From the NCBI RefSeq assembly GCF_947500765.1, contig NZ_CANMTH010000005.1, forward strand, positions 186,001 to 250,000: a stretch of 64,000 nt of DNA, given 5' to 3'. The notes under the pieces were generated by a model. That model was not told where the DNA came from. It did no database searches and saw only the letters and a list, made by a program, of their open reading frames with translations. This DNA is from an uncultured Formosa sp. GTDB taxonomy: Bacteria > Bacteroidota > Bacteroidia > Flavobacteriales > Flavobacteriaceae. Positions 39,170 through 48,886 of the stretch are shown here, piece by piece. Position 1 is the first letter of the stretch. Each line of letters starts with the position of its first letter. The position numbers and the translations under genes are program-made.

Positions 39170-40495
39170 ATGAACAAAAAAATAATATTATGGTCTATAA
39201 CCGCAGCACTTGCCGGATTTTTATTTGGATTTGATGTGGTCGTTATTTCTGGAGCCGATAAAAAACTTCAAATGTTATGGGAATCCTCAGATTCTTTTCA
39301 TGGTTGGGTTGTAATGGGAATGGCGCTTTGGGGAACTGTAATTGGTGCTATATTTGGAGGATATCCTACAAATAAATATGGTCGTAAAAACACTTTAATT
39401 GTAATTGGAGTTTTATTTGCGTTATCTGCTATTGGTTCAGGACTGTCTAACGATCCTTACATGTTTGCATTTGCTCGTTTTATAGGAGGTATAGGTGTAG
39501 GTGCATCTACTATTGCGGCACCAGCATACATTTCAGAAATTGCTCCAGCTAAAGATAGAGGGCGTTTGGTAGCCATGTATCAATTTAATATTGTGTTTGG
39601 TATAATGGTTGCCTTTTTATCGAACTACATGTTAAGTGGTATAGGTGAAAATGCATGGAGATGGATGCTAGGGGTAGAGGCTATACCAGCCGTGTTGTAT
39701 ATTTTATTTGCATTGAAGTTGCCTAAAAGTCCAAGATGGTTAATCTCTCAATCAAGAATAGAAGAAGCTAGAAATGTTTTAAAAATTATAGATCCTAAAG
39801 CCGATGTTGATGCACAAATAAAAGAGTTTCAATCTCATTCTCATGAGTCTGATAAGTCGGAAAATATTTTCATGAAAAAATATAGATTTCCATTATTATT
39901 AGCATTTTTAATTGCCTTTTTTAATCAATTATCAGGAATTAATGCTTTCTTATATTATGCTCCACGAATTTTTGAAGAAGCAGGTTTAGGAGAAAGCACT
40001 GCTTTATTAAGTAGTGTTGGTATTGGAGTTACCAATATTATATTCACATTATTAGGTGTGTTTTTAATAGATAGATTAGGAAGAAAAACATTAATGTATA
40101 TTGGATCTTTTGGATATATAATTTCCTTAAGTTTAGTCTCTGCAGCCTTCTTTTTTGGTTGGTCAGGAATGGCCGTGCCTATCTTCTTATTCTTATTTAT
40201 TGCGGCTCATGCTGTAGGTCAAGGTTCTGTAATTTGGGTATTTATTTCTGAAATATTCCCAAATCATTTAAGAGCGTCAGGTCAATCTTTTGGAAGTTCT
40301 GTTCACTGGATTTTAGCCGCATTAATCCCGTCTTTAATTCCGTTTTTATTCAGTCATGAAATGATTGGACCAGGAGTTGTGTTCTTGTTTTTTACTGTAA
40401 TGATGGTATTCCAATTATTATTTGTAATCTTTTTAATGCCTGAAACAAAAGGAAAAACATTAGAAGAGCTAGAAGATGTTATGATTAAAAAATAA
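39170..40495 (+). CDS. MFS sugar-porter family transporter
   Basis: A 441 aa inner-membrane protein with 12 predicted helices and the sugar-porter signatures GRKNTLI after helix 2, PKSPRWL after helix 6, DRLGRKTL after helix 8 and the C-terminal PETKGKTLEELE. It would import a free monosaccharide by proton symport. It complements the SSS symporter at 17191, so the locus has two routes for monomers. It sits between the propeller glycosidase and the esterase with gaps of 27 and 21 bp. Confidence 0.93.
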   Translation: MNKKIILWSITAALAGFLFGFDVVVISGADKKLQMLWESSDSFHGWVVMGMALWGTVIGAIFGGYPTNKYGRKNTLIVIGVLFALSAIGSGLSNDPYMFAFARFIGGIGVGASTIAAPAYISEIAPAKDRGRLVAMYQFNIVFGIMVAFLSNYMLSGIGENAWRWMLGVEAIPAVLYILFALKLPKSPRWLISQSRIEEARNVLKIIDPKADVDAQIKEFQSHSHESDKSENIFMKKYRFPLLLAFLIAFFNQLSGINAFLYYAPRIFEEAGLGESTALLSSVGIGVTNIIFTLLGVFLIDRLGRKTLMYIGSFGYIISLSLVSAAFFFGWSGMAVPIFLFLFIAAHAVGQGSVIWVFISEIFPNHLRASGQSFGSSVHWILAALIPSLIPFLFSHEMIGPGVVFLFFTVMMVFQLLFVIFLMPETKGKTLEELEDVMIKK

Positions 40496-40516
40496 TTTAT
40501 TAAAAAATAATTCAAA

Positions 40517-41338
40517 ATGATTAGAAGTCTAGTCTATATCGTAATATTATTTGTATCGTGTAATGTCTTTGCATCTCGAGTAGATACGCTCTTGGTGCAT
40601 AGTAATGCCATGAATAAAGATGTTAAGAATGTTGTGATTACACCAGATAATTACTCTAAGCGTAACACGGCGTATAATGTAGTTTATTTATTACATGGTG
40701 CAGGAGGAGATTATAAAGCATGGTTAGGAAAAGCTCCAGCTATTAAGAAATATGCTGATGATTATAATGTTATTATAGTGTGTCCAGATGGTTATAAAAC
40801 CAGTTGGTATTTTGATAGTCCAGTAGATTCTACAATGAAATACGAAACCTATATTTCTAAAGAATTGGTTGCCAAAATAGATAAAACGTATAATACTTCT
40901 GCAACCAAAGATGGAAGAGCAATTTCAGGTTATAGTATGGGTGGGCATGGTGCTTTGTATTTAGCATTTAAACATCAAGATATTTGGGGAGCCGTTGCAA
41001 GTATGAGTGGAGGTGTAGATCTTCGTCCGTTTCCATTACGATGGGAAATCTCTAAACGTTTAGGGGAATATGCTGAATATGCAGGAAATTGGGAACAGAA
41101 TTCTGTAATTAACTTGGTGTATTTATTAGATGGAAAACACTTAGAAATTCTTTTTGATTGTGGTGTAGATGATTTCTTTTACGATGCAAATATCAGATTA
41201 CATGAAAAATTAGTAGAACGTAACATTCCACATGATTTTATTTCTCGTCCAGGCGGACATACAAATACATATTGGAGTAATTCAATAAAATATCACTTAC
41301 TGTTTTTTAATGATTTTTTTAATAAATCAAAAAACTAA
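40517..41338 (+). CDS. Secreted alpha/beta-hydrolase esterase (esterase D / CE1-like)
   Basis: A 273 aa protein with a signal peptide (ending NVFAS). The fold signature YLLHGAGGDYKAW and the nucleophile elbow GYSMGGHGAL (Ser140) are clear; the Asp in DCGVDDFF and the His in RPGGHTNTYW complete a likely triad. The family includes acetyl, feruloyl and S-formylglutathione esterases. The secretion signal and PUL context point to removing acyl groups from the glycan. It is followed 5 bp later by a sulfatase. Confidence 0.87.
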   Translation: MIRSLVYIVILFVSCNVFASRVDTLLVHSNAMNKDVKNVVITPDNYSKRNTAYNVVYLLHGAGGDYKAWLGKAPAIKKYADDYNVIIVCPDGYKTSWYFDSPVDSTMKYETYISKELVAKIDKTYNTSATKDGRAISGYSMGGHGALYLAFKHQDIWGAVASMSGGVDLRPFPLRWEISKRLGEYAEYAGNWEQNSVINLVYLLDGKHLEILFDCGVDDFFYDANIRLHEKLVERNIPHDFISRPGGHTNTYWSNSIKYHLLFFNDFFNKSKN

Positions 41339-41343
41339 TTAAC

Positions 41344-42828
41344 ATGAATTGTAGATTAATAACATATGTACTTATTTCTATATTAACCTTTTCTTGTAAA
41401 GAAGAACCAAAACAAAAAGAGGTGGTTACAGTAATTGAAGCAAAACCAACGCAACCTAATATAGTAGTGTTGTTATGCGACGATTTAGGTTATGGTGATT
41501 TGTCTACTTTTGGTCATCCTATAATTGAAACTAAGAATTTAGATAAGTTAGCCGATACAGGTATTAAAATGACTGATTTTTATTCTACAGCACCAGTATG
41601 TTCATCTTCTCGAGCGGGTTTACTTACTGGTAGAAGTCCTAATCGAGCAGGTGTATATGATTTTATTCCTGGCTATAAAAAAAGTGAAGATAATAGAGAT
41701 TTAGTTCATCTTCAGGCAGACGAGGTAACTATTCCAGCAGTTTTAAAATCTGTAGGATACGAAACGTGTTTGGTTGGTAAATGGCATTGTTCGTCTCAAT
41801 TTAATTCTAAAGCACAGCCACAACCTAACGATTTTGGTTTCGACTATTGGTTTGCAACACATAACAATGCATCTCCAAGTCATAAAAACCCAAATAATTT
41901 TGTCAGAAATGGAAAAAAAGCGGGGGAAATTAAAGGTTATAGTAGTCAAATAATTGTTGATGAAGCCATATCATGGTTAGATACAAAATCTAATGATGCA
42001 CCGTTTTTTCTTGAAGTTGCATTTCATGAACCGCATGAACCTATTGCTTCACCAGAAGATTTAGTTCAAAAATATTTACCTCTAGCAAAGAATAGAGAAG
42101 AAGCCGAGTTTTTTGCAAACGTAGAAAATGTAGATCTTGCTGTGGGTAGATTATTAGAGTATTTCAAGGCTCATAACATCACGAATACACTTATTGTTTT
42201 TAGTTCAGACAACGGACCAGAAACACTGAATAGATATCCAAAAGCTAAACATTCTTATGGAAGTCCAGGCCCCTTAAAAGGGATGAAATTATGGACTAAT
42301 GAAGCAGGATTTAGAGTGCCTGGGATTGTAAATTGGATTGGTAAACAAACCTTTACAGGAGAAACGCAAGCTGTAGTATCTGCATTAGATTTATTACCAA
42401 CGTTTGCAGAATTAGCTGGTGCAGAATTACCTGATAGAATCTTAGATGGAGAATCGTTTACTTCACTATTGCAAACAGGAAATTTTCAACGCAAAAAACC
42501 ATTAACATGGGCATTTTACGACGCGATTAACGCACGTCGTGTTGCCATGCGAAAAGGCGATTGGAAAATCATGGCTCGTCTTGAGCTAGATAATAAAGAG
42601 TTACCACATATTCATAATTTATACGATGAAAATATAGATGATGTAAAACGTGCAAAACTTACAGATTTTGTATTATTTAATCTCAAAACCGATATCGCAG
42701 AATCTAATAATCTAGCCTTAGAAAATCCAGAGATTTTTAATGCTATGAAAGTAGAATTTGAATCAGAATATAAAGCATTGTTAGCCGGTAGTCATGTTTG
42801 GATACGTGAAACTCAAGATGTAAAATAG
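41344..42828 (+). CDS. S1-family sulfatase, lipoprotein, with variant CSSSR motif
   Basis: A 494 aa lipoprotein (lipobox FSC). The conserved start VVLLCDDLGYGD, SSDNGPET and the WHCSSQF stretch show a sulfatase. The formylglycine site reads CSSSRAGLLTG (Cys86), with Ser where most sulfatases have Pro or Ala in C-x-P/A-x-R. Whether the maturation enzyme accepts it is not known. It has no close copy in the window, so it may handle a distinct sulfate position. It ends the propeller-MFS-esterase operon and is followed within 8 bp by a decayed heparinase fragment. Confidence 0.9.
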   Translation: MNCRLITYVLISILTFSCKEEPKQKEVVTVIEAKPTQPNIVVLLCDDLGYGDLSTFGHPIIETKNLDKLADTGIKMTDFYSTAPVCSSSRAGLLTGRSPNRAGVYDFIPGYKKSEDNRDLVHLQADEVTIPAVLKSVGYETCLVGKWHCSSQFNSKAQPQPNDFGFDYWFATHNNASPSHKNPNNFVRNGKKAGEIKGYSSQIIVDEAISWLDTKSNDAPFFLEVAFHEPHEPIASPEDLVQKYLPLAKNREEAEFFANVENVDLAVGRLLEYFKAHNITNTLIVFSSDNGPETLNRYPKAKHSYGSPGPLKGMKLWTNEAGFRVPGIVNWIGKQTFTGETQAVVSALDLLPTFAELAGAELPDRILDGESFTSLLQTGNFQRKKPLTWAFYDAINARRVAMRKGDWKIMARLELDNKELPHIHNLYDENIDDVKRAKLTDFVLFNLKTDIAESNNLALENPEIFNAMKVEFESEYKALLAGSHVWIRETQDVK

Positions 42829-42835
42829 TATATAT

Positions 42836-42982
42836 ATAAAGTATTCATTTGTTTTTGTTTTTTTAATCAAGGTCGCTCATGCGCAGTTTCTAATCCCTAC
42901 CAGAATTGAACGTGAGCATCCGAGATTAATTTTAAAAGAAAAAAAACTAAATACAGTTTTCTCTAATAGTATGAAAGAGTAA
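42836..42982 (+). pseudogene. 5' remnant of a heparinase II/III-type lyase gene
   Basis: The gap after the sulfatase contains an open frame beginning with ATA in place of ATG, reading IKYSFVFVFLIKVAHAQFLIP..., then REHPRLILKEKKLNTVFSNSMKE and a stop. It has a complete signal peptide (VAHAQ) and then HPRLILKEKKLN, which aligns with the start of the intact lyases at 46214 (HPRLFVEHQDRD) and 48887 (HPRIYTSNVSKT). About 49 codons survive; the toroid and catalytic domains are missing. This is best explained as a lyase gene lost by deletion. A functional short peptide is unlikely without a start codon. Confidence 0.65.
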
Positions 42983-43019
42983 AAAATAAAAATGCAATAA
43001 TATTTAAAAGGATAAAGTA

Positions 43020-44462
43020 ATGAGTAAACGTATTAATAATTTAAACTTTAGTTTAAGAGATAGAAAGACGTGTTTTATGGTTATGCTTTTAGTATTTAAT
43101 GCCTTGTTATTAAGCGCGCAGCAACCAACAGAAGTATACTATTTAAAATTATCGGGAGATATTAAAGAGGGTAAAATTGATGTTAAAAAATATAATGAAT
43201 CACAAAAGAAAGCAACGAATAAAAGAATAAACCCCATTAAATTATACCCGAATGTAGAATTTCAAACATTCGAAGGTTTTGGAGGTGCGTTTAATGAAAT
43301 TGGAGGTGAAGCTTTAATGGTTTTACCTAAAGATAAGCAAACAGAGGTGGCTAAAAATTTATTTGGTTTAAATTCTGGAGCACAATTAACGTTTTGTAGA
43401 ACAGCAGTAGGTGCAAGCGATTTTGGAATTGATGCCTACAGTTATGCAGAAAAAGCAAACGATTATAATATGACAGCTTTCTCTATTAAAAGAGAAGAAA
43501 CGTCTGTAATTCCTTTTATTCAGCATGCTTTCTCACAGAATCCAAATCTTAAACTTTTTGCTTCACCTTGGAGTCCACCAGCATGGATGAAATATTCCGG
43601 ACTTATGGATCGAGGAGAAGATTTTCCTGAAAAAAACAAATTAAAAGACGATCCTGAAATTTATAAAGCCTATGCTTTATACTTTTCAAAATATATTAAA
43701 GCGTATGAAGATAAAGGAATTAACATTGATCGTTTAATTGTTCAAAACGAAACAGATGCCAATACACGGTATCCGTCTAATGATATGTCTGTAACACAGA
43801 TGAGTCATTTTGTAAAATCGTATTTACGTCCTCAATTTAAAGCAGATAAGATTGATACAGAAATTTGGGCAGGAACTTTTAGGGTTCATGGCCGTATTGA
43901 TGCTTTAGAGTTAGCCGGAAATGTAGAAAACTCAGCTTTATTTGATGGTATTGGAATTCAATACACATCTTCAAAATATATTCAAGATATGAATGTATTA
44001 TATCCTAACGGACACACGATGCATACCGAAGGAAATTGTTTTAATGGAAAAAACACTTGGGATCAAGCGTCGTCACGTTTAAAAGAAGTGGCACAATATT
44101 TTAATTATGGTATTCCTAATTATTGCTATTGGAACATGATCTTAAATGAAACTACAAAAAGCGGTTGGGATTGGGCACAAAACTCATTAATTAATATTGA
44201 TCGTAATACTAAAGAAGTAACGTACAATCCAGATTATGGTGTGTTCGCCTTTATGAGTCAGTATTTAGTGCCTGGATCAAAACGTATAGCTAATTATTCT
44301 AAAGACGAATTAATTTCTGTAAAACGTGATAATAAAATTTACGTGTTACTTCAAAATAATAACGCTTTACCAAATTCTTACGAATGTCAGATAGAAAACG
44401 GAGAGAAGCAAATTGTAACCTTACCAGCTAAATCGTTAGCCGTAATTGTGATAAATATTTAA
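43020..44462 (+). CDS. GH30 glycoside hydrolase
   Basis: A 480 aa secreted clan GH-A enzyme. The N-terminal VEFQTFEGFGGAFNE is the classic GH30 start. Glu244 in IVQNETD fits the acid/base and Glu337 in MHTEGNC the nucleophile; SPWSPPAWMK is another family mark. The C-terminal beta-sandwich ends LPAKSLAVIVI. GH30 enzymes act on beta-linked xylose, glucose, glucuronoxylan, galactose or fucose depending on the subfamily. The signal peptide has a long positive leader (MSKRINNLNFSLRDRKTC); a later Met at residue 20 could be the real start. It is 24 bp before the next sulfatase. Confidence 0.92.
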   Translation: MSKRINNLNFSLRDRKTCFMVMLLVFNALLLSAQQPTEVYYLKLSGDIKEGKIDVKKYNESQKKATNKRINPIKLYPNVEFQTFEGFGGAFNEIGGEALMVLPKDKQTEVAKNLFGLNSGAQLTFCRTAVGASDFGIDAYSYAEKANDYNMTAFSIKREETSVIPFIQHAFSQNPNLKLFASPWSPPAWMKYSGLMDRGEDFPEKNKLKDDPEIYKAYALYFSKYIKAYEDKGINIDRLIVQNETDANTRYPSNDMSVTQMSHFVKSYLRPQFKADKIDTEIWAGTFRVHGRIDALELAGNVENSALFDGIGIQYTSSKYIQDMNVLYPNGHTMHTEGNCFNGKNTWDQASSRLKEVAQYFNYGIPNYCYWNMILNETTKSGWDWAQNSLINIDRNTKEVTYNPDYGVFAFMSQYLVPGSKRIANYSKDELISVKRDNKIYVLLQNNNALPNSYECQIENGEKQIVTLPAKSLAVIVINI

Positions 44463-44486
44463 AATTAAATATAAACATAGAGATTC

Positions 44487-46169
44487 ATGATACATAAAAA
44501 ATTAAGTCTTATAAAATGCCTTACATTCTTATGCTTAGTAGGTATGGTGTCTTGTAAAACAGAAACTAAAGAAGCAGAGGTTAAAGCCGTAAAAAAAGAA
44601 TTACCAACTAAGCGGCCAAACATTATTTTTATGATGTCCGACGATCATGCCTATCAAGCAATTAGTGCTTATAGTGACCGTTTAATACAAACACCTAATA
44701 TAGATCGAATTGCGGACGAAGGTATTTTATTTACCAATGCAAGTGTTACAAATTCTATTTGTGCTCCATCAAGAGCTACAATTTTAACAGGAAAACATTG
44801 TCATATACACGGAAAAGTAGATAATCTATTTCCGTTTGATGAATCTCAAGTCACTTTTCCTCAATTATTACAAAAAGCAGGATACCAAACGGCTATGTTT
44901 GGAAAATTACATTTTGGAAATAATCCGAAAGGTATAGATGAATTTAAAATTCTTCCAGGGCAAGGACAATATTATAATCCAGATTTTAATACTAACGATG
45001 GGCAGATTACTGTAGAAGGCTATGTTACCGATATTATTATGGATATGACCTTAGATTGGTTAGAACATAGAAGAGACGAAACCAAACCTTTTATGTTATT
45101 TTCTATGCAAAAAGCACCACATAGAGAATGGTTGCCAGCACCACGTCATTTTAAAGAATATACTAAAAAAACATTTAAAGAACCTGAAACGTTGTTTGAT
45201 GATTATGAAGGACGAGGTACCGCTGCGAAAACAGCAGAAATGAATCTTTTAAAGCATATGAACTGGGCAGGAGATTCTAAATTGTATCCAGAAATGATGG
45301 AAGAATTAGGCATTAAAGATATGTCTGGTTGGGATTTGGAAGCTTTTGAGCGAGAAGTTGGACGTATGAATCCAGAACAACGTGCTGTTTGGGATTCTGT
45401 ATACAGACCAATGATGGAAGACTTTAAAACAAAGTATCCAACCATGAATGAAACCGAATTAATGAAATGGCGTTACCAACGTTACATGCAAGATTATTTA
45501 GGATGTATTGCTTCTGTAGATGAAAATGTAGGACGATTATTAGATTATTTAGATGAGACTGGATTAGATGAAAATACGATTATTGTGTATACTTCAGATC
45601 AAGGATTTTATTTAGGAGAACATGGTTGGTTTGATAAACGTTTTGTATACAACGAGTCGTTTAAAACACCCTTATTAATTCGTTGGCCAAACGTTATTAA
45701 ACCAGGAACTACAAACACAGAAATGGTTCAAAATTTAGATTTTGCTCAGACCATTTTAGAAGCAGCTCATATAGAAGCTCCTTCAGATATGCAAGGAGAA
45801 AGTTTAATTCCGTTATTATTAGGTAACGATGAAGAGTGGACAAGAGATGCAGTATATTACCATTATTATGAATATCCAGGTATTCATATGGTAAAAAGAC
45901 ATTACGCTATTATTACTCAGGAATATAAGCTTATCCATTTTTATTACGACGTAGACGAATGGGAACTTTACGATCGTAAAAAGGATATTAATGAAATGCA
46001 TAATGTTATTGATGATCCAGCATATGCCGATGTGGTTGTAAAACTAAAAAAACAACTTGTAGATATGCGTAAGCAATATGGAGACAGCTCGCAGTTAGAT
46101 CAAGAAATAATAAGAAAATATTTAGAAGCAAAAGACAATCCCGATATAGAAACGGTTCCACTTCATTAG
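44487..46169 (+). CDS. S1-family sulfatase, lipoprotein
   Basis: A 560 aa lipoprotein (lipobox GMVSC). The formylglycine site is Cys92 in CAPSRATILTG, and IFMMSDDHAYQA and YTSDQGFYLGEHGWFDKRF are typical of the sulfatases related to N-acetylglucosamine-6-sulfatase and similar exo-enzymes. An insert of about 70 residues (from FKEPETLFDDYEGRG to YPTMNETELMKWRYQ) sits before the ASVDENVG helix and is usual in that subgroup. It lies between GH30 and a heparinase-fold lyase, so probably in a common transcript. Confidence 0.93.
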   Translation: MIHKKLSLIKCLTFLCLVGMVSCKTETKEAEVKAVKKELPTKRPNIIFMMSDDHAYQAISAYSDRLIQTPNIDRIADEGILFTNASVTNSICAPSRATILTGKHCHIHGKVDNLFPFDESQVTFPQLLQKAGYQTAMFGKLHFGNNPKGIDEFKILPGQGQYYNPDFNTNDGQITVEGYVTDIIMDMTLDWLEHRRDETKPFMLFSMQKAPHREWLPAPRHFKEYTKKTFKEPETLFDDYEGRGTAAKTAEMNLLKHMNWAGDSKLYPEMMEELGIKDMSGWDLEAFEREVGRMNPEQRAVWDSVYRPMMEDFKTKYPTMNETELMKWRYQRYMQDYLGCIASVDENVGRLLDYLDETGLDENTIIVYTSDQGFYLGEHGWFDKRFVYNESFKTPLLIRWPNVIKPGTTNTEMVQNLDFAQTILEAAHIEAPSDMQGESLIPLLLGNDEEWTRDAVYYHYYEYPGIHMVKRHYAIITQEYKLIHFYYDVDEWELYDRKKDINEMHNVIDDPAYADVVVKLKKQLVDMRKQYGDSSQLDQEIIRKYLEAKDNPDIETVPLH

Positions 46170-46213
46170 ACAGAAACAAAATCTGTATTACAATTATATA
46201 ATAGCGAATAATC

Positions 46214-48886
46214 ATGCGATTTAAAAACATTCTCAGTTTAGTTATCATTTTCCTTTTTATAGGAATACATAGTCATGCTCAACACACGTCCAATCATCCA
46301 CGTTTATTTGTGGAACATCAGGATAGAGATGCCTTAATAAAAAAGATTGAGACAGAAGATTGGGCCAAAGCATCTTTTAAGGCGTTAACCTCAGAAATAG
46401 ATCCTTATGTAAACCGTCATGTTACAGATCCAGAATGGATTGTGTCACGATTAGCGATGTATTGGAAAGATGGCGAACACTTTACGCAATGTTATATCAA
46501 AGATCAAAATTGGGATTATGGAGAAGGCAATGCACCTGTGCCAACCGTACGGTTACCAGGTATGCGTACTTGGAATGATTATGTAAATGTACCTTTAGAA
46601 GATCGTATTCCGTATAATACTACGGGAGATTTATTAGGAATTAGTCGCTCTAATGCCGATAAAACACCTGTTTTAATTCCGTATAAAGAAACCGGACATA
46701 TGATTCGTGCTAACAATGCTGAAATTTTAAAATTAGCAGAACAAGCCGCTTTTGTGTATTACATTACTCAAGATGAAAAATATGCAAAATTCTCATCAGA
46801 TATCTTATGGCCATGGTTATTAGGAACGTATTATATGCAACCACCTTTAGATCCAGAAGAGTCTACAGGCGGACCAGGAGGTTATGAGCCAGGCGGAATT
46901 ATGGGCTATTATGATTATGAAGTGATTCATGACGATAGACAAACTCCTACAGCTATAGCTTACGATTTTTTGTATGATTATTTGAATGCACATCCGCATG
47001 AACATTTAAAAACCATGAATAAAACTACATCAGAAGTTGCAGGAGTAGTCTTTAAACGTTTTATAGAAATTGGATTGATTAGAGGTGGAAAATTGGGAAA
47101 TTGGAATGTAAATCGCTATAAGAATATCTTAAATAGTATGCTTGTTTTAGAATCTAACGATTTTTATAAAGATGGAAAAGGACGTGAATATTACATCCCA
47201 TTTTATACCGAAAAATCGGGAGAACATTATGCAGGCTTACCAGAAATATTAGCATACTATAATAAAACCACAGGATTGTGGCCAGAATCTCCAGGTTATG
47301 CTTCAGGAATGATTCCTACAGTATTAGAAATGGGTGTGAAATTATACAAATCTGGAGTAAATACTTTAGCCGGAAATCCAATAATTAGTAAGGCTGCATT
47401 AGCAAATTTAGGATGGTTAGATGCTCGTGGAAACTTAGTTGTTTTTGGAGATATGCGTGGTGGTCCTGCAAATATTTCATCTTTCGAATCGCTTTTAACA
47501 TATTCTACTTGGGAAGGCGATACAGAAACATCTAAAAAAATGGCCACTGTAATTCGTAAAAACATAGCCTCTGGACAATATGATAGAAGTAAATCAGATT
47601 GGAAAGGTATTGTTTTTAATCAGCCATTACCAGATTCAGGAAGCGAATTACCATTTTATAAAGCAGCATATTCTCCATTTCATAAACATATAATTATGAG
47701 AAATGGAAATGACGAGAATAATGGGATGATGTTTACGCTTTACGGCGGAAAACATAAATCTCATTTAACAGCTAATGGTTTGGCAATGCAATTTTACGGA
47801 AAAGGTTGGGCTTTGGCTCCAGATGCTTCTGCATACGAATCGTATTGGTCTAAAGATGCTTCGTATCATAGAGGGATATCTGGATCAAATACCATTCAGC
47901 CAGGATATAGTAGTGGAGATATTATTGTAAATGCTATGAATCCGTCTGTAGATACTACTGCAGGTTTTTATAATTCGACAGAGACCTCTAAACATGTGTC
48001 TTTTGCAGATGTTTCTGCAGCAGAAAAACGTCGTGTAGTTGCTATGATACGTACTTCTGAAACCACAGGATATTATGTAGATGTTTTTAGATCTAATCAA
48101 TCAGATAACGATTATATTCATCATAATCTTGGTAATACGATGGCTTTAAAAACGACTGCAAATAGTCCGTTAACATTAGAAAAAGTGAATGATTTAGGCG
48201 TAAAGTACGATAAGAATTATACGTTTTTTAAAAATCAAAGAAAAGTTAAGTATTCAGAGGATTTTAATGCCACTTGGACCACTACAGCAGTGTCTCCAGA
48301 ATTGGAAGTAAATATGTGGATGATGGGACAAGATAACCGTGAATTATATGTAGTCGATGCACCTCCAACAACACTTAGAGCAGATATTACTCCAGGTGCA
48401 GTTAATAAAAGTCCAGAAACAACACCAACTCTAATTGTACGTCAGAATGGAATTAATGGACAGGATTATCCATTTGTTTCTGTATTTGAGTCTTATGATA
48501 CAGGAAAGAAATCTATTCAAAATATTGAAAAATTAGAAACTTCAGAACATTTTGTAAGTCTGAAAGTAGCATCTAAAAATAGTACTCAATTTGTATACAA
48601 TTCAACAGATAATAAAGTGTATGCACCAGAAAAGAAAATGAAATTTCAAGGTGTATTTGCAGTTGCTTCAGAAAAAAATGGAGACTTTGAGTATTTGTAT
48701 TTAGGACAAGGAAAGTTGTTACAACACAATAAATATAGTATTGAAGCTGTAAACGATTCGGTTTCTGCAGAACTTATATTTGAAAACGGTATATATTATT
48801 ATTCTGCAGACCAGCCTGTAATAATTAAACTTAAAAAAGGTAAATCAAAAACGTATCCTGCGGGCTCTCACATTGAAATTAAGTAA
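46214..48886 (+). CDS. Heparinase II/III-fold polysaccharide lyase
   Basis: An 890 aa secreted protein (signal ending HSHAQ). It opens with HPRLFVEHQDRDALIKKI and a helical toroid (DPEWIVSRLAMYWKDG, GEGNAPVPTVRLPG), then a beta-sandwich from about residue 500 (MMFTLYGGKHKSHLTANGLAMQFYG), the position of the active-site His in this fold. A C-terminal beta domain ends the protein. It is clearly homologous to the adjacent protein at 48887 and the partial one at 63028, and only distantly to those at 508 and 20215. Substrate is unknown; a uronate-containing chain is expected. Confidence 0.85.
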   Translation: MRFKNILSLVIIFLFIGIHSHAQHTSNHPRLFVEHQDRDALIKKIETEDWAKASFKALTSEIDPYVNRHVTDPEWIVSRLAMYWKDGEHFTQCYIKDQNWDYGEGNAPVPTVRLPGMRTWNDYVNVPLEDRIPYNTTGDLLGISRSNADKTPVLIPYKETGHMIRANNAEILKLAEQAAFVYYITQDEKYAKFSSDILWPWLLGTYYMQPPLDPEESTGGPGGYEPGGIMGYYDYEVIHDDRQTPTAIAYDFLYDYLNAHPHEHLKTMNKTTSEVAGVVFKRFIEIGLIRGGKLGNWNVNRYKNILNSMLVLESNDFYKDGKGREYYIPFYTEKSGEHYAGLPEILAYYNKTTGLWPESPGYASGMIPTVLEMGVKLYKSGVNTLAGNPIISKAALANLGWLDARGNLVVFGDMRGGPANISSFESLLTYSTWEGDTETSKKMATVIRKNIASGQYDRSKSDWKGIVFNQPLPDSGSELPFYKAAYSPFHKHIIMRNGNDENNGMMFTLYGGKHKSHLTANGLAMQFYGKGWALAPDASAYESYWSKDASYHRGISGSNTIQPGYSSGDIIVNAMNPSVDTTAGFYNSTETSKHVSFADVSAAEKRRVVAMIRTSETTGYYVDVFRSNQSDNDYIHHNLGNTMALKTTANSPLTLEKVNDLGVKYDKNYTFFKNQRKVKYSEDFNATWTTTAVSPELEVNMWMMGQDNRELYVVDAPPTTLRADITPGAVNKSPETTPTLIVRQNGINGQDYPFVSVFESYDTGKKSIQNIEKLETSEHFVSLKVASKNSTQFVYNSTDNKVYAPEKKMKFQGVFAVASEKNGDFEYLYLGQGKLLQHNKYSIEAVNDSVSAELIFENGIYYYSADQPVIIKLKKGKSKTYPAGSHIEIK

